Positions 35,226-43,195 are shown, counted from the first letter of the stretch. The stretch: DNA of 64,000 nucleotides from Paenibacillus azoreducens (GCF_021654775.1 NZ_AP025343.1:1827501-1891500), one strand, 5' to 3'. Notes: generated by a model from the letters alone, not told the origin. Made by a program: numbers and translations.

Positions 35226-36071
35226 ATGGAGACGGATTTTTATGAAGCTTCGATGTTTTACATCGACAGGGAACGAAAACTTCAGTCCAGCATGCCTGCG
35301 CATCACTACCATGACGGATATGAGATTTTTTATTTGGTTTCCGGCGATATTTGTTATTTTATCGATGGAAAAGCATATCAGGCAGTCAGCGGAGCGTTGT
35401 TTATCATCAACATGAACGAAATCCATAAGCTGGTGAATTCCAGCGGGGCTACCTTCGAGCGGGTGACGCTTGAATTCAAAAAAGAGTTTTTGGAGGATCT
35501 GTTTGCCGGCGGGCTGCCGGTTGATGTGATGTCGGGTTTCCGGCAGGGCAGGCCTTTTATCAAATTATCCGCTTTGGAACAGAGCTTTGCGGAAAGGTTA
35601 TTCGAACAAATGATCCATGAATTCGTGAACAGGCCGGAAGGATACGAACCGAATCTCAAAACCTTGCTGTTTCAACTGCTTTTGTTCATCCACCGCAAAA
35701 TGGGGGCCGCTCCGGCTGCGGAACAGACCGTAGTCAACTCGATCCATAAGAAAACATTTGAAATTGTGGATTATATCAATCGCCATTATGACCAGAAATT
35801 GACCATCGAGCGGATATCCCGGCGCTTTTATATCAGTCCCTCTTATTTTTGCAAAACGTTCCGAAAAAGCACCGGTTTCACTTTTACCGAATATGTAAAC
35901 AACGTGCGCATCAAGGAGGCCAAAGTACAGCTGGCCGAAGGAAGTGATAAGGTGGCGGAAATTGCGGAGCGGGTCGGTTTCGAAAGCCTGACGCATTTCG
36001 GACGGATTTTTAAGGAATTCACCGGCTTGTCCCCTTTAAAATACAGGCAGCAATCGAATAAGCGATTTTAA
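35226..36071 (+). CDS. AraC-family transcriptional regulator with cupin domain
   Basis: A 281-residue regulator. An N-terminal cupin sugar-sensing domain (HHYHDGYEIFYLVSGDICYF, then FIINMNEIHKL) is followed by a C-terminal double helix-turn-helix (IVDYINRHYDQKLTIERISR, then YFCKTFRKSTGFTFTEYVN and SLTHFGRIFKEFTGLSPLKY). ATG 35226 was chosen for GAGGGGGAAGGAA. It lies beside a broken fucU remnant, which hints at a lost fucose or ribose-type target operon (inference). Confidence 0.9.
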   Translation: METDFYEASMFYIDRERKLQSSMPAHHYHDGYEIFYLVSGDICYFIDGKAYQAVSGALFIINMNEIHKLVNSSGATFERVTLEFKKEFLEDLFAGGLPVDVMSGFRQGRPFIKLSALEQSFAERLFEQMIHEFVNRPEGYEPNLKTLLFQLLLFIHRKMGAAPAAEQTVVNSIHKKTFEIVDYINRHYDQKLTIERISRRFYISPSYFCKTFRKSTGFTFTEYVNNVRIKEAKVQLAEGSDKVAEIAERVGFESLTHFGRIFKEFTGLSPLKYRQQSNKRF

Positions 36072-36169
36072 TTTTTTGAATTTTTGAAATTGAAAAGGGA
36101 TCAGAAAGGATTGTCCTACAGACTGTCGTAATAAGAAGAGAATGCGATTAAACAAAAGGAGGTTTCGAG

Positions 36170-36274
36170 ATGCTGAAAGGAATTTCCTCTCTTCTGTCGC
36201 CGGAACTGCTGAAAATCCTCTGCGAAATGGGGCACGGGGATGAGATTGTGTTTGCAGATGCGAATTTTCAATAA
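36170..36274 (+). pseudogene. N-terminal remnant of FucU/RbsD mutarotase
   Basis: A frame of 34 codons with the strong site AAAAGGAGGTTTCGAG. It reads [15 protein letters not shown] then [15 protein letters not shown] and stops at TAA. This is the start of the FucU/RbsD family (about 140 residues), including the catalytic-type His in GHGDE. The rest is absent and a terminator follows within 10 bp. It is most simply a deletion remnant. A retained micropeptide is possible but unsupported. Confidence 0.7.
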
Positions 36275-36282
36275 AAATATCT

Positions 36283-36309
36283 GCCCGTTCTGCAAAGAAC
36301 GGGCTTTTT
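36283..36309 (+). terminator. Terminator after fucU remnant
   Basis: GCCCGTTC (36283-36290), loop TGCAAA, GAACGGGC (36297-36304) and a T-run. Confidence 0.85.
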
Positions 36310-36332
36310 GGTAGCGATAATCTAAAATTAGT

Positions 36333-38177
36333 TTATTTAATAGTGACATGGTAAGTTTTAAGCCAGTTGTTGACTTGAGCGAGATAGGCGAATAATTGCG
36401 GGCCGGACATCAGCTGGCCAAACCAAGGCAGATTGGAGGACGCTTCGGGCGAGGCTGCGATCTCACGGATTTTTTCCTGGTTAATAAGCGGAAGGATCGG
36501 TGAAGCTGGATCATCCAATATATCAAACATTTGTTTTTTGACGGCGGCAAGAAAATCGGGATTATGCGTTTTGGGATACGGGCTTTTTTTGCGATACAGG
36601 ACATCATCAGGCAATACGCCTTCCAAAGCCTTGCGCAAAATGCCTTTTTCTCGGCCCCCGGCCATTTTCATTTCCCAGGGGATATTCCATACATACTGTA
36701 CGAGCCGGTGGTCACAATAAGGAACGCGGACCTCCAGGCCGACGCCCATGCTCATGCGGTCCTTGCGGTCAAGCAGCGTAGGCATGAAGCGGGTAATGTT
36801 CAAATACGACATGATGCGCATTTTCGCTTGTATTCCGTTTTCGCCGCGGAGTTTCGGCACCTCCCGCACAGCTTCGGCGTATCGGTCCTCAAGGTATTCA
36901 AGCGGCCGTACCCACTCGCGGATTTCAGGCGAAAGCAAACTTTCCCGCATCTCCGAGGCTACTGCCCAAGGGAACGTGCCCGAATTCAGCATCTCTTCCC
37001 GGTGAAACCATGGATAACCCCCGAAGATTTCGTCCGCGGCTTCCCCGGATACGGCTACGGTAGCGCCTTTTTTAATTTCCCGGCAAAAGAGGTAAAGGGA
37101 GCCGTCAACATCCGCCATACCCGGCAAGTCGCGTGTCAGGGTGGAGTTGCTCAACGACTCGATCAGCTCCGGAGTATCGAATTCGATGTAATGATGATTT
37201 GTCCCGAGCTCCTCGACCATTCGCTGAATCCAAGGAGCATCCGCTCCCGGCTGAAAAGCATGGGATTTGAAATGTTTGTCGTTGCCAACATAGTCGACCG
37301 AATAGGTATCCATCTTTCCCTGTCCGGTCCGGTTGTAATATTGCACGGCAAGCGCCGTCAGCGCGCTTGAATCCAGTCCCCCGGAAAGCAGCGTGCATAC
37401 GGGAACATCGGAAACGAGCTGGCGCTCGAGCGTATCCTGAAGCAGCTCGCGCAAATGCGAGGCGGTCGCTTCTGTATCTTCCTCATGCTGATGGCTGTCA
37501 AGTTTCCAATACTGATAATGATTCAAACCTCTGCGGCTAAAGATCATGGCATAACCCGCGCGCAGTTCCTTCATGTCGCGGTAAACGCCTTGGCCCGGCG
37601 TGCGTGCCGGTCCGATGATAAAAATTTCCGCCAAACCTTCGGCGCCTACGGAGGGTTCGACTTTGGGGTGCTGAAGCAGTGCTTTTGGTTCGGAACCGAA
37701 GATCAGCATACCTCCGATCAAGCTGTAGAAAAATGGTTTTACGCCAAGCCTGTCACGGGCCATAAAGACCTGCTGGCGCACGCTGTCCCAAATGGCGAAA
37801 GCAAAAATGCCGTTGAATTTATCGACGCAGGCTGGCCCCCATTCGATGTAAGAGACCAAAAGAACTTCCGTATCGCAATTCGTCCGGAAGTGATGTCCTC
37901 TTTTCAGCAGCTCCCGCTTGAGTTCTGCCGCATTATACAATTCCCCGTTATATACTATGGTGTATAAGTCCTCATCATCGTATACAAGCATGGGCTGCGC
38001 CCCATTTTCCGGATCGATGACGCTGAGCCTGCGGTGGCCGAAGGCACAAGGGCCTGAAATCCATGTTCCGTATGCATCCGGGCCTCTTGGAGTCAAGGTT
38101 TCCGTCATTTTTACGAGCGTCTGCAGATGCTGCGTCAAATCGCCGTTCCACTCGACAAAACCGGTAATTCCGCACAT
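36333..38177 (-). CDS. asnB: Asparagine synthetase, glutamine-hydrolysing
   Basis: Makes asparagine from aspartate, glutamine and ATP. It has 614 residues, near the usual length. The N-terminal glutaminase domain begins MCGITGFVEW with nucleophile Cys2 and has GHRRLSVID and YNGELYN. The synthetase domain has the ATP loop LLSGGLDSSALTALA and later GEAADEIFGGYPWF and EVRVPYCDHRLVQY. GAAAGGATGAACCGTC precedes the ATG. It is a single gene transcribed leftward. Confidence 0.95.
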   Translation of the reverse strand: MCGITGFVEWNGDLTQHLQTLVKMTETLTPRGPDAYGTWISGPCAFGHRRLSVIDPENGAQPMLVYDDEDLYTIVYNGELYNAAELKRELLKRGHHFRTNCDTEVLLVSYIEWGPACVDKFNGIFAFAIWDSVRQQVFMARDRLGVKPFFYSLIGGMLIFGSEPKALLQHPKVEPSVGAEGLAEIFIIGPARTPGQGVYRDMKELRAGYAMIFSRRGLNHYQYWKLDSHQHEEDTEATASHLRELLQDTLERQLVSDVPVCTLLSGGLDSSALTALAVQYYNRTGQGKMDTYSVDYVGNDKHFKSHAFQPGADAPWIQRMVEELGTNHHYIEFDTPELIESLSNSTLTRDLPGMADVDGSLYLFCREIKKGATVAVSGEAADEIFGGYPWFHREEMLNSGTFPWAVASEMRESLLSPEIREWVRPLEYLEDRYAEAVREVPKLRGENGIQAKMRIMSYLNITRFMPTLLDRKDRMSMGVGLEVRVPYCDHRLVQYVWNIPWEMKMAGGREKGILRKALEGVLPDDVLYRKKSPYPKTHNPDFLAAVKKQMFDILDDPASPILPLINQEKIREIAASPEASSNLPWFGQLMSGPQLFAYLAQVNNWLKTYHVTIK

Positions 38178-38532
38178 GACGGTTCATCCTTTCTATTGTT
38201 GTTCGTCTCTTTGCTATCTTTTTGCTATTTTTTTGCATGATCAGGATTGCGGTTCAGGTTTAAATAATTTCGCTAGCTTTTTCCCGGTTTTTATTCCCGG
38301 GGCCCCCGAAATGTATTCGGTGTTGCTTCAAATTTTCACGGCACTCTTTGGGGTTGCACCAGTTCCCTATTTTGTCAAAGTGATACAGTTATATGCCGAA
38401 GAAAGGAATAAAATGTCTGTCCGCTTGCGTTAGGCCGAAGGAAACTTGTCACAAGCAGCGAGATGGTATCGGGCAAATGGAACTTTGCACCTTGTTTGAA
38501 ATCGGGCTATAAATGTAGCCATTTATTGAGGG
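38178..38532. other. Gap between asnB and the small spore-type gene
   Basis: About 350 bp. It contains the leftward asnB promoter region (AT-rich near 38200-38240). I see no gene, riboswitch or repeat in the rest. Confidence 0.5.
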
Positions 38533-38562
38533 ACATATCCACCCTTCGCGTTTCCCATACTA
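38533..38562 (+). promoter_or_regulatory. Candidate SigG (forespore) promoter
   Basis: CATACTA (38556-38562) equals the SigG -10 consensus. The ACATA at 38533-38537 sits 18 bp upstream as a partial -35. TATAAT (38561-38566) overlaps, but no SigA -35 is found at 17 bp. Confidence 0.45.
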
Positions 38563-38584
38563 TAATTCAGGGGGGTGAGCGAAA

Positions 38585-38716
38585 GTGGCGTTCACGTATA
38601 AAAAAACGAAAGGCAACAAGTATGCCCACCAGACTGAATTCGCCGAAGAGGTCCTGAGCAAGAACGACAGAAATTTGGCTGTTCCGCAAAGCCCGAGACG
38701 TTTTGGCAATAAGTAA
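38585..38716 (+). CDS. Small basic protein, possibly spore-associated
   Basis: A 43-residue protein from GTG 38585 with GGGGGGTGAGCGAAA upstream. It begins with AFTYKKTKGNKYAH, contains QTEFAEEVLS and ends RRFGNK. QTEFA-E resembles the repeat motif of gamma-type small acid-soluble spore proteins, and the promoter resembles SigG sites. I infer a forespore protein, but the length and sequence do not match a named family I can recall. It is followed by a good terminator. Confidence 0.55.
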   Translation: MAFTYKKTKGNKYAHQTEFAEEVLSKNDRNLAVPQSPRRFGNK

Positions 38717-38727
38717 CCCCTAAAGTG

Positions 38728-38757
38728 AAAAACCTCCGAAACCGATCGGAGGTTTTT
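38728..38757 (+). terminator. Terminator of small spore-type gene
   Basis: AAAAACCTCCGA (38728-38739) and TCGGAGGTTTTT (38746-38757). The symmetry makes it work in both directions. Confidence 0.85.
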
Positions 38758-38804
38758 CATCCTTAATGCAGCTGAGATTCATTACATATAATGGAAGGAA
38801 GAGG

Positions 38805-39098
38805 TCACTCATATTCGCGCAAAACCTGAATTCCTTTTACGATATTGTAGATGAACGTCCCCAAATAAATAATGATGAACAGAATGATATAACCGAGCAC
38901 CGACCCCGGATTATCTGCACCAAAAGTAAGAATGAGCAGCGGAACAGCCGAAGCGAAAGGCAAGATATGGGATATCAACGCTCGTCTTGAATGCATGATG
39001 ACATACGAATCAGTGGAAGCGATCCAGACGATCAGGGGGAAAATAAACGGCGCGAAAAAAATGCTGAAATACGATAAGGATGACAGCAATTGACGCAT
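38805..39098 (-). CDS. DUF4870-like small membrane protein
   Basis: A 97-residue protein with three membrane segments (LSYFSIFFAPFIFPLIVWI, the ALISHILPFASAVPLLIL region, and LGYIILFIIIYLGTFIYNI), the layout of DUF4870 proteins. The usual motif with a conserved His and Arg-Arg-Ala is visible as VIMHSRRALISH. ATG 39098 follows AAAGGAGTTTTGGCA. An upstream in-frame ATG has no ribosome site. Its function is unknown. Confidence 0.78.
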   Translation of the reverse strand: MRQLLSSLSYFSIFFAPFIFPLIVWIASTDSYVIMHSRRALISHILPFASAVPLLILTFGADNPGSVLGYIILFIIIYLGTFIYNIVKGIQVLREYE

Positions 39099-39179
39099 TG
39101 CCAAAACTCCTTTAACATGGTTTGCTGTTATCATATTACCCCTTCAAACTAACGATGATTCATTTTTGAAAATTTCTCT

Positions 39180-39207
39180 TTGAATTTTCCCGAAAATGCG
39201 TTATAAT
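39180..39207 (+). promoter_or_regulatory. Promoter of tRNA-Arg
   Basis: TTGAAT (39180-39185), a 16-bp spacer and TATAAT (39202-39207), about 30 bp before the mature tRNA. Confidence 0.75.
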
Positions 39208-39236
39208 AATTAACGCACCGTTTTTATACATATTAA

Positions 39237-39301
<65 letters not shown>

Positions 39302-39310
<9 letters not shown>

Positions 39311-39681
39311 TAAAGCAAGCCACTCATTGGAGTGGCTTTTTTTCATTAGAGGGATTCGAACCGGGTTCGTCGGAGCAAAGGCATCGTTAGGGTAACTTCG
39401 CAGTCAGCCCGAAGGGGTGTACCCCGACCTGGGACGTAGTCAAGCCACTCATTGGAGTGGCTTTTTTCATTAGAGGGATTCGAACCGGGTTCGTCGGAGC
39501 CTAGGCATCGTTAGGGTACCATCGCAGTCAGCCCGAAGGGGTGTATCCCGACCTGGGACGTGGTATTCACTCATTGGAGTGGCTTTTTCATTAGAGGGAT
39601 TCGAACCGGGTTCGTCGGAGCATAGGCATCGTTAGGGTACCATCGCAGTCAGCCCGAAGGGGTGACTCCTGAGCAGGGACG
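39302..39681 (+). repeat. tRNA-linked tandem repeat, three units
   Basis: CCTGGGACG, the last nine bases of the tRNA, recurs at 39428-39436 and 39552-39560 and in altered form at 39673-39681, giving units of 126, 124 and 121 bp. Each unit contains the hairpin CCACTC-ATTG-GAGTGG with a T-run, GAGGGATTCGAACC (antisense to the tRNA T-arm), and GCAGTCAGCCCGAAGGGGTG. The first hairpin serves as the tRNA terminator. Confidence 0.9.
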
Positions 39682-39720
39682 CCAGGCCACCGGTATTTTT
39701 ACGATTGGTCTTCGCATGCC

Positions 39721-39749
39721 TTGAGGTATATTTCTCCATATGCTAAGAT
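39721..39749 (+). promoter_or_regulatory. Promoter of candidate antisense RNA
   Basis: TTGAGG (39721-39726), 17-bp spacer, TAAGAT (39744-39749), reading toward the toxin gene on the opposite strand. Confidence 0.5.
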
Positions 39750-39755
39750 AACAAT

Positions 39756-40046
39756 AAGTAAGGAGCAGCCGGCCCAGGCTGCCCCTCGTACAAACATCTT
39801 GAGCGGGATTCCCCTCCGAGATCATGTATATGAACGCGAAGTAACCCACTTAGGCGCGAACCTTAGGAGTGGGTTACTTTCGTTTGTCGATGTAAGTCAG
39901 CAAAGCCAACAGGAACAACCCGAAGGTAAGAACCTCACCGAACGAAATGTTCATCGCACCACCCCCTTTCGGGAGGGTGCGCCCACTCAAGGTGTGTATG
40001 TACATTCCATATTATACCATGTTGCCTCTTGGATAAGAGGCTTTTT
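39756..40046 (+). ncRNA. Candidate antisense antitoxin RNA
   Basis: The predicted transcript runs from the promoter at 39721 to the terminator GCCTCTT-GGAT-AAGAGGC with T-run at about 40024-40046. It would be about 290 nt and fully antisense to the toxin gene and its leader. The layout is that of type I toxin-antitoxin loci (inference; no expression data). Confidence 0.45.
39874..39954 (-). CDS. Putative holin-like toxin peptide (type I toxin)
   Basis: A 26-residue hydrophobic peptide starting MNISFGEVLTFGLFLLALL and ending YIDKRK. A single membrane helix with a basic tail matches the Hol_Tox (putative holin-like toxin) family of Firmicutes. AGGGGGTGGTGCG precedes the ATG, and TATAAT (minus strand, at 40011-40016) lies upstream. 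The stop codon is inside a strong stem (GTAACCCACT 39841-39850 with AGTGGGTTAC 39868-39877) that probably ends the mRNA. It would depolarise the membrane if unchecked (family knowledge). Confidence 0.7.
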   Translation of the reverse strand: MNISFGEVLTFGLFLLALLTYIDKRK

Positions 40047-40253
40047 AATATAAATTTTCAATGTCGGTAAGCATTAAGTAAAATGAAAGTGGTAGATCAA
40101 ATTCAGTGCGGAACGATAACATTTAAACAACGAATTCCTGAAATTGTAAGAAAGCCTCTGCAAAAACATATACTTTCTGAACAAGTGCTCCAATATACAT
40201 TTTGCAAAAGGGCGAAGTTTGCTCTTACCACACTTTGGTTTATCTGGATTCAG
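40047..40253. other. Gap after toxin-antitoxin locus
   Basis: An open frame of 72 codons from 40083 has no ribosome site and runs into the dyad element, so it is not called. Nothing else is visible. Confidence 0.5.
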
Positions 40254-40438
40254 CTAACGAAACTGGGTAGCGTTATTTCGAGGAAACCGAAGCCGATTTA
40301 GATTTAACGAAACTACAGAACGTTATTTGGACGAAATATGCCCGAATGAGCCTCATTTGAGCTGAATAGCGTTTCATAGTTTCGTTATAAATTTTAGAAG
40401 CTTATTTTTGTCCAAATAACGATTGTAGGTTTCGTTAG
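40254..40438. repeat. Four-word dyad element, YTAACGAAAC type
   Basis: CTAACGAAAC (40254-40263) and TTAACGAAAC (40304-40313), then GTTTCGTTAT (40379-40388) and GTTTCGTTAG (40429-40438). Steps are 50, 75 and 50 nt with a common dyad centre at 40346, exactly as in the element at 21952. The word differs. Confidence 0.9.
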
Positions 40439-40460
40439 CTTATGGCAGGATTACATCCAA

Positions 40461-40550
40461 AGGGGATTCGAACACGGGTTAAGTCTGAGCATAGACATCG
40501 GTAGGACAAAATGGCAGTCAGCCCGAAGGGATGTACCAAGGCCTGGGACG
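40461..40550 (+). repeat. Distal partial copy of the tRNA-linked repeat
   Basis: It contains GGGGATTCGAACACGGGTT, GCAGTCAGCCCGAAGGGATG and CCTGGGACG (40542-40550), the same order as in the tandem array at 39302. It is separated from the array by the toxin locus and the dyad element. Confidence 0.75.
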
Positions 40551-40656
40551 TACCCCGCAAAGCTCCCAACGCGGTATACCGGGGGTCCATCACTATGGAA
40601 AAAACCGCTCATGTTAAGAAACTCTGACTACTATTGAAGTGCACCCCTTAGAATAG

Positions 40657-40706
40657 ACATTGGAAAAACCCCTAGGTTGCATCCTAGGTGTTTTTTTCAA
40701 TGTCCA
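40657..40706 (-). terminator. Terminator of L,D-transpeptidase gene
   Basis: A long stem: GACATTG...AAAAACCCCTAGG, loop TTGCAT, CCTAGGTGTTTTTTTCAATGTC. It is nearly symmetric and probably works in both directions. Confidence 0.8.
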
Positions 40707-40756
40707 CTAAATGGGTCTTGACCAATAATGGACAGGGATTTTTTTTTCATGTGAGT

Positions 40757-41467
40757 TCATTCCATCAACCCTAATGCTTCGTAGATCTTTTCGGAAACAA
40801 CTCCATTTCGCGGCAATTGCTGATCCCGCTGGAAATTCATCAGGGCACGGGTGGTAAGGGGTCCAAATTTACCGTTGGTTGCCCCCGTAAAATATCCGGC
40901 ACTCTTCAGCCGGGATTGAATAAGCTGTACATCTGCTCCGACATCCCCTTCGGCGAGCCGCTTCGGATGGTGATTCAGATCCCCTAAAACATGACCGTAG
41001 ATCGTAACTTTTGTCCCCAGAGGAATCATCTCGTATAAATCCATGACATCCCTGTTGAACATGCGTATACAGCCATGACTCTGGTGTTGGCCGATGGAAT
41101 AGGGTCTGTTTGTTCCGTGAATTCCATAACTTCCCCAAGGCACGTTTAATCCGAGCCATCGTGGACCAAAGGAAGGCCCCCAATTTTTCCCCTTGTACGT
41201 GATGATGTATTCTCCAACGGGAGTTGGTGTGGATGGGTTGCCGACCGCAACGTGGTAGGTTTTGATTTTCTTCCCTTGTTTCCACACAACCAGTTTGTGT
41301 TGAACCGGATAAACATCAATAGAGTAAACCGATTCATAGTTAACGATGGGGAGCGATGGATCGGCATGGGCAGAAGTAAACGAGCCGGCGAAAAATAAAA
41401 CCAGGATGGACATATTAACGTTTTTTAAGAAACGATGGAACGTTTTCCTAGTCATCATCATATTCAA
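40757..41467 (-). CDS. L,D-transpeptidase with peptidoglycan-binding domain
   Basis: A 236-residue secreted wall enzyme. Signal peptide at about residues 1-35 (basic start, SILVLFFAGSFTSAHA), YkuD catalytic domain at about 45-165 with IHGTN and SHGCIRM, nucleophile C133, and a C-terminal peptidoglycan-binding domain (GDVGADVQLIQSRLKSAGYF). It forms 3-3 crosslinks or attaches proteins to peptidoglycan. It is a stand-alone gene with its own terminator. Confidence 0.9.
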   Translation of the reverse strand: MNMMMTRKTFHRFLKNVNMSILVLFFAGSFTSAHADPSLPIVNYESVYSIDVYPVQHKLVVWKQGKKIKTYHVAVGNPSTPTPVGEYIITYKGKNWGPSFGPRWLGLNVPWGSYGIHGTNRPYSIGQHQSHGCIRMFNRDVMDLYEMIPLGTKVTIYGHVLGDLNHHPKRLAEGDVGADVQLIQSRLKSAGYFTGATNGKFGPLTTRALMNFQRDQQLPRNGVVSEKIYEALGLME

Positions 41468-41617
41468 CCTTGTCTTGGATAACGGATTTAAAGGGGTTTA
41501 GTTATTATCTCCTAAGGAAATTTGAATATTCGGTTTCTCGCCGCTCCATTCCCAAATGCCGTTGCCTCAGCTTATCATCAATTTTATTTCCATGGGACAA
41601 CGTATAGTTAAAAAGAA

Positions 41618-41653
41618 AAAAACTCTATCCTCAAGCCTGAGGATAGAGTTTTT
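41618..41653 (-). terminator. Bidirectional terminator after serine hydrolase
   Basis: AAAAACTCTATCCTCA (41618-41633), loop AGCC, TGAGGATAGAGTTTTT (41638-41653), a perfect 16-bp stem. Confidence 0.88.
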
Positions 41654-41808
41654 CTAACTCCGTGCGATTCAAGTTCCAACAATCCGGTGAACCTTCGCGC
41701 TTGCATCGCCGCACTGTACGCTGGTAGCTGTGCACGGTGCAGGTAAAAAAAGGAATATCCGTTACCCACTATTATTTCGCATTCATACTGGACAACGATT
41801 TCAAAAAC

Positions 41809-42720
41809 TTATAATAATGGCAAAATCTCATCCCAAACTGCATCAAGTATCGCCTGCATATTTTCTTCATGGCTGTTGATCGCAACTACTGCGTTTTTGC
41901 CAGGAATGACAACACAGAATTGGCCGAACATTCCATCAGCGCGATAGGCATCATGCTGACACATCCAGAACTGGCAGCCGTAACCTTGACTCCAATCCGG
42001 ACCGCCTTCGTTGTCAATCTGTCTGCGGGTCGCAAACTCGATCCAGTCTGCTGGCACAAGCTGCTTGCCGTTCCACTTTCCCTTTTGCAGCAGCATTTGT
42101 CCGAAGCGGCTCAGCTCTTCATTGTTGATATAGAGTCCGGTACAGCCAAGTGTAACGCCAAGCGGGGAGGTATCCCAGCTTATATTCTGAATGTCTAGCG
42201 GCTCAAACAGGCGAGGCGTTAAATAATCTTTTACGGTTTGGCCTACCGCAGCTTGAACCAATGCGGAAATCATGAAAGTGTCGCCGCTGCTGTAAGTGAA
42301 AGTCTCTCCCTGGGGTCTATCCAAAGGCAGGGACATATAATATTTAACCCAATCCTTTTCCTGCAGACTGGCTCTTTCTTCGGCCCACAGCGGGGGCGAG
42401 TCATGGCCTGAGGACATGCGCAGCAGGTTGTAAAGCGTTAATTCCCCCGGATGAAGGGAGGGAGCTAGTGTCGGATCCTGTTCGGCATATTGGGGGAAGA
42501 AATCCTTTAACTTCGTATCGAGGGTCAGCTTTCCTTCCGCGATCGCCAATCCCACGGCCATGCAGGTGAAAGATTTGCTGACCGAATGCTGAAGACGGCG
42601 CTCATCCCGGTTTAAGTCCCATTGTGCGGCAGGGGTTCCGTTTTGCAGTATGCGGACGGAAAGAACGTTTAATTGTTGATGGTTCACGCTGTTCAAAAAC
42701 CCGGTTAATGATACGGACAT
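41809..42720 (-). CDS. Serine hydrolase, beta-lactamase/esterase class C fold
   Basis: A 303-residue protein without signal peptide. Catalytic motifs are SVSK (Ser-x-x-Lys) in LQHSVSKSFTC and YSSGD in place of Tyr-x-Asn, as in EstB-type esterases and related hydrolases rather than true beta-lactamases. ATG 42720 is preceded by AAGAAGG; an ATG 14 codons upstream lies over the operator-like sequence. It is divergent from the beta-glucan locus and may share its regulation. The substrate is unknown. Confidence 0.82.
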   Translation of the reverse strand: MSVSLTGFLNSVNHQQLNVLSVRILQNGTPAAQWDLNRDERRLQHSVSKSFTCMAVGLAIAEGKLTLDTKLKDFFPQYAEQDPTLAPSLHPGELTLYNLLRMSSGHDSPPLWAEERASLQEKDWVKYYMSLPLDRPQGETFTYSSGDTFMISALVQAAVGQTVKDYLTPRLFEPLDIQNISWDTSPLGVTLGCTGLYINNEELSRFGQMLLQKGKWNGKQLVPADWIEFATRRQIDNEGGPDWSQGYGCQFWMCQHDAYRADGMFGQFCVVIPGKNAVVAINSHEENMQAILDAVWDEILPLL

Positions 42721-42742
42721 AACAGGCCTTCTTTCTCTTTGA

Positions 42743-42756
42743 TTGAAACGTTTCCA
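42743..42756. promoter_or_regulatory. LacI-type operator candidate 1
   Basis: TTGAAACGTTTCCA is a near-palindrome with the central CG typical of LacI-family and cre sites, 23 bp before the serine hydrolase start. Confidence 0.5.
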
Positions 42757-42911
42757 CAACATTCCATTAACCTTGAATTTATTATATTTTCATACCATTG
42801 TCAACCGAATGAAGTAAACGTTTTCCCCGTGTGTTACGGGTAATTAAAAGCTGTTTTTTCACCAAAAAAACATATAAACGCCGAACAGAAAACAAGTTTT
42901 AAAAAAGATAG

Positions 42912-42941
42912 TTGACATGATTTGGGGATGAGGATTATGAT
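42912..42941 (+). promoter_or_regulatory. SigA-type promoter of the esterase-to-GH94 locus
   Basis: TTGACA (42912-42917), an 18-bp spacer and TATGAT (42936-42941). It implies a leader of about 245 nt before the esterase start. Confidence 0.65.
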
Positions 42942-42945
42942 GTTA

Positions 42946-42959
42946 TCGAAACGATTCGA
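42946..42959. promoter_or_regulatory. LacI-type operator candidate 2
   Basis: TCGAAACGATTCGA lies directly after the -10 box, over the expected transcription start, the classic place for a repressor site. Confidence 0.55.
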
Positions 42960-43102
42960 AAAAATCGCTTTCAAACACAATCAAAACCAAACTTCACAAT
43001 CTTTAATGAAAAATGTGGAAAAGCCGCAAAGCTGCACAATCATGCGGATATTCGGTGTTTTGGTGCTGATGTCCATGTTTCTTAGAGTCGTCGAAAATAA
43101 AA

Positions 43103-43119
43103 TGAAACGTTTCGTTTCA
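43103..43119. promoter_or_regulatory. LacI-type operator candidate 3
   Basis: TGAAACGTTTCGTTTCA contains the perfect palindrome GAAACGTTTC (43104-43113) and a second GTTTCA arm. It sits in the leader of the esterase gene. Confidence 0.5.
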
Positions 43120-43195
43120 ATGCCGCATGTGGAAGGTATATATAAATACCGTTAGCGAGTGTCGGCGGAATTTGTATCGATGAAAGGGGTTACGC

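Noticed and set aside
38178..38532. Riboswitch or T-box upstream of asnB
   Set aside because: No specifier-loop or T-box consensus and no terminator/antiterminator pair could be drawn.
42922..43155. 77-codon frame before the esterase
   Set aside because: It covers the promoter, operators and leader and lacks a convincing ribosome site or domain.
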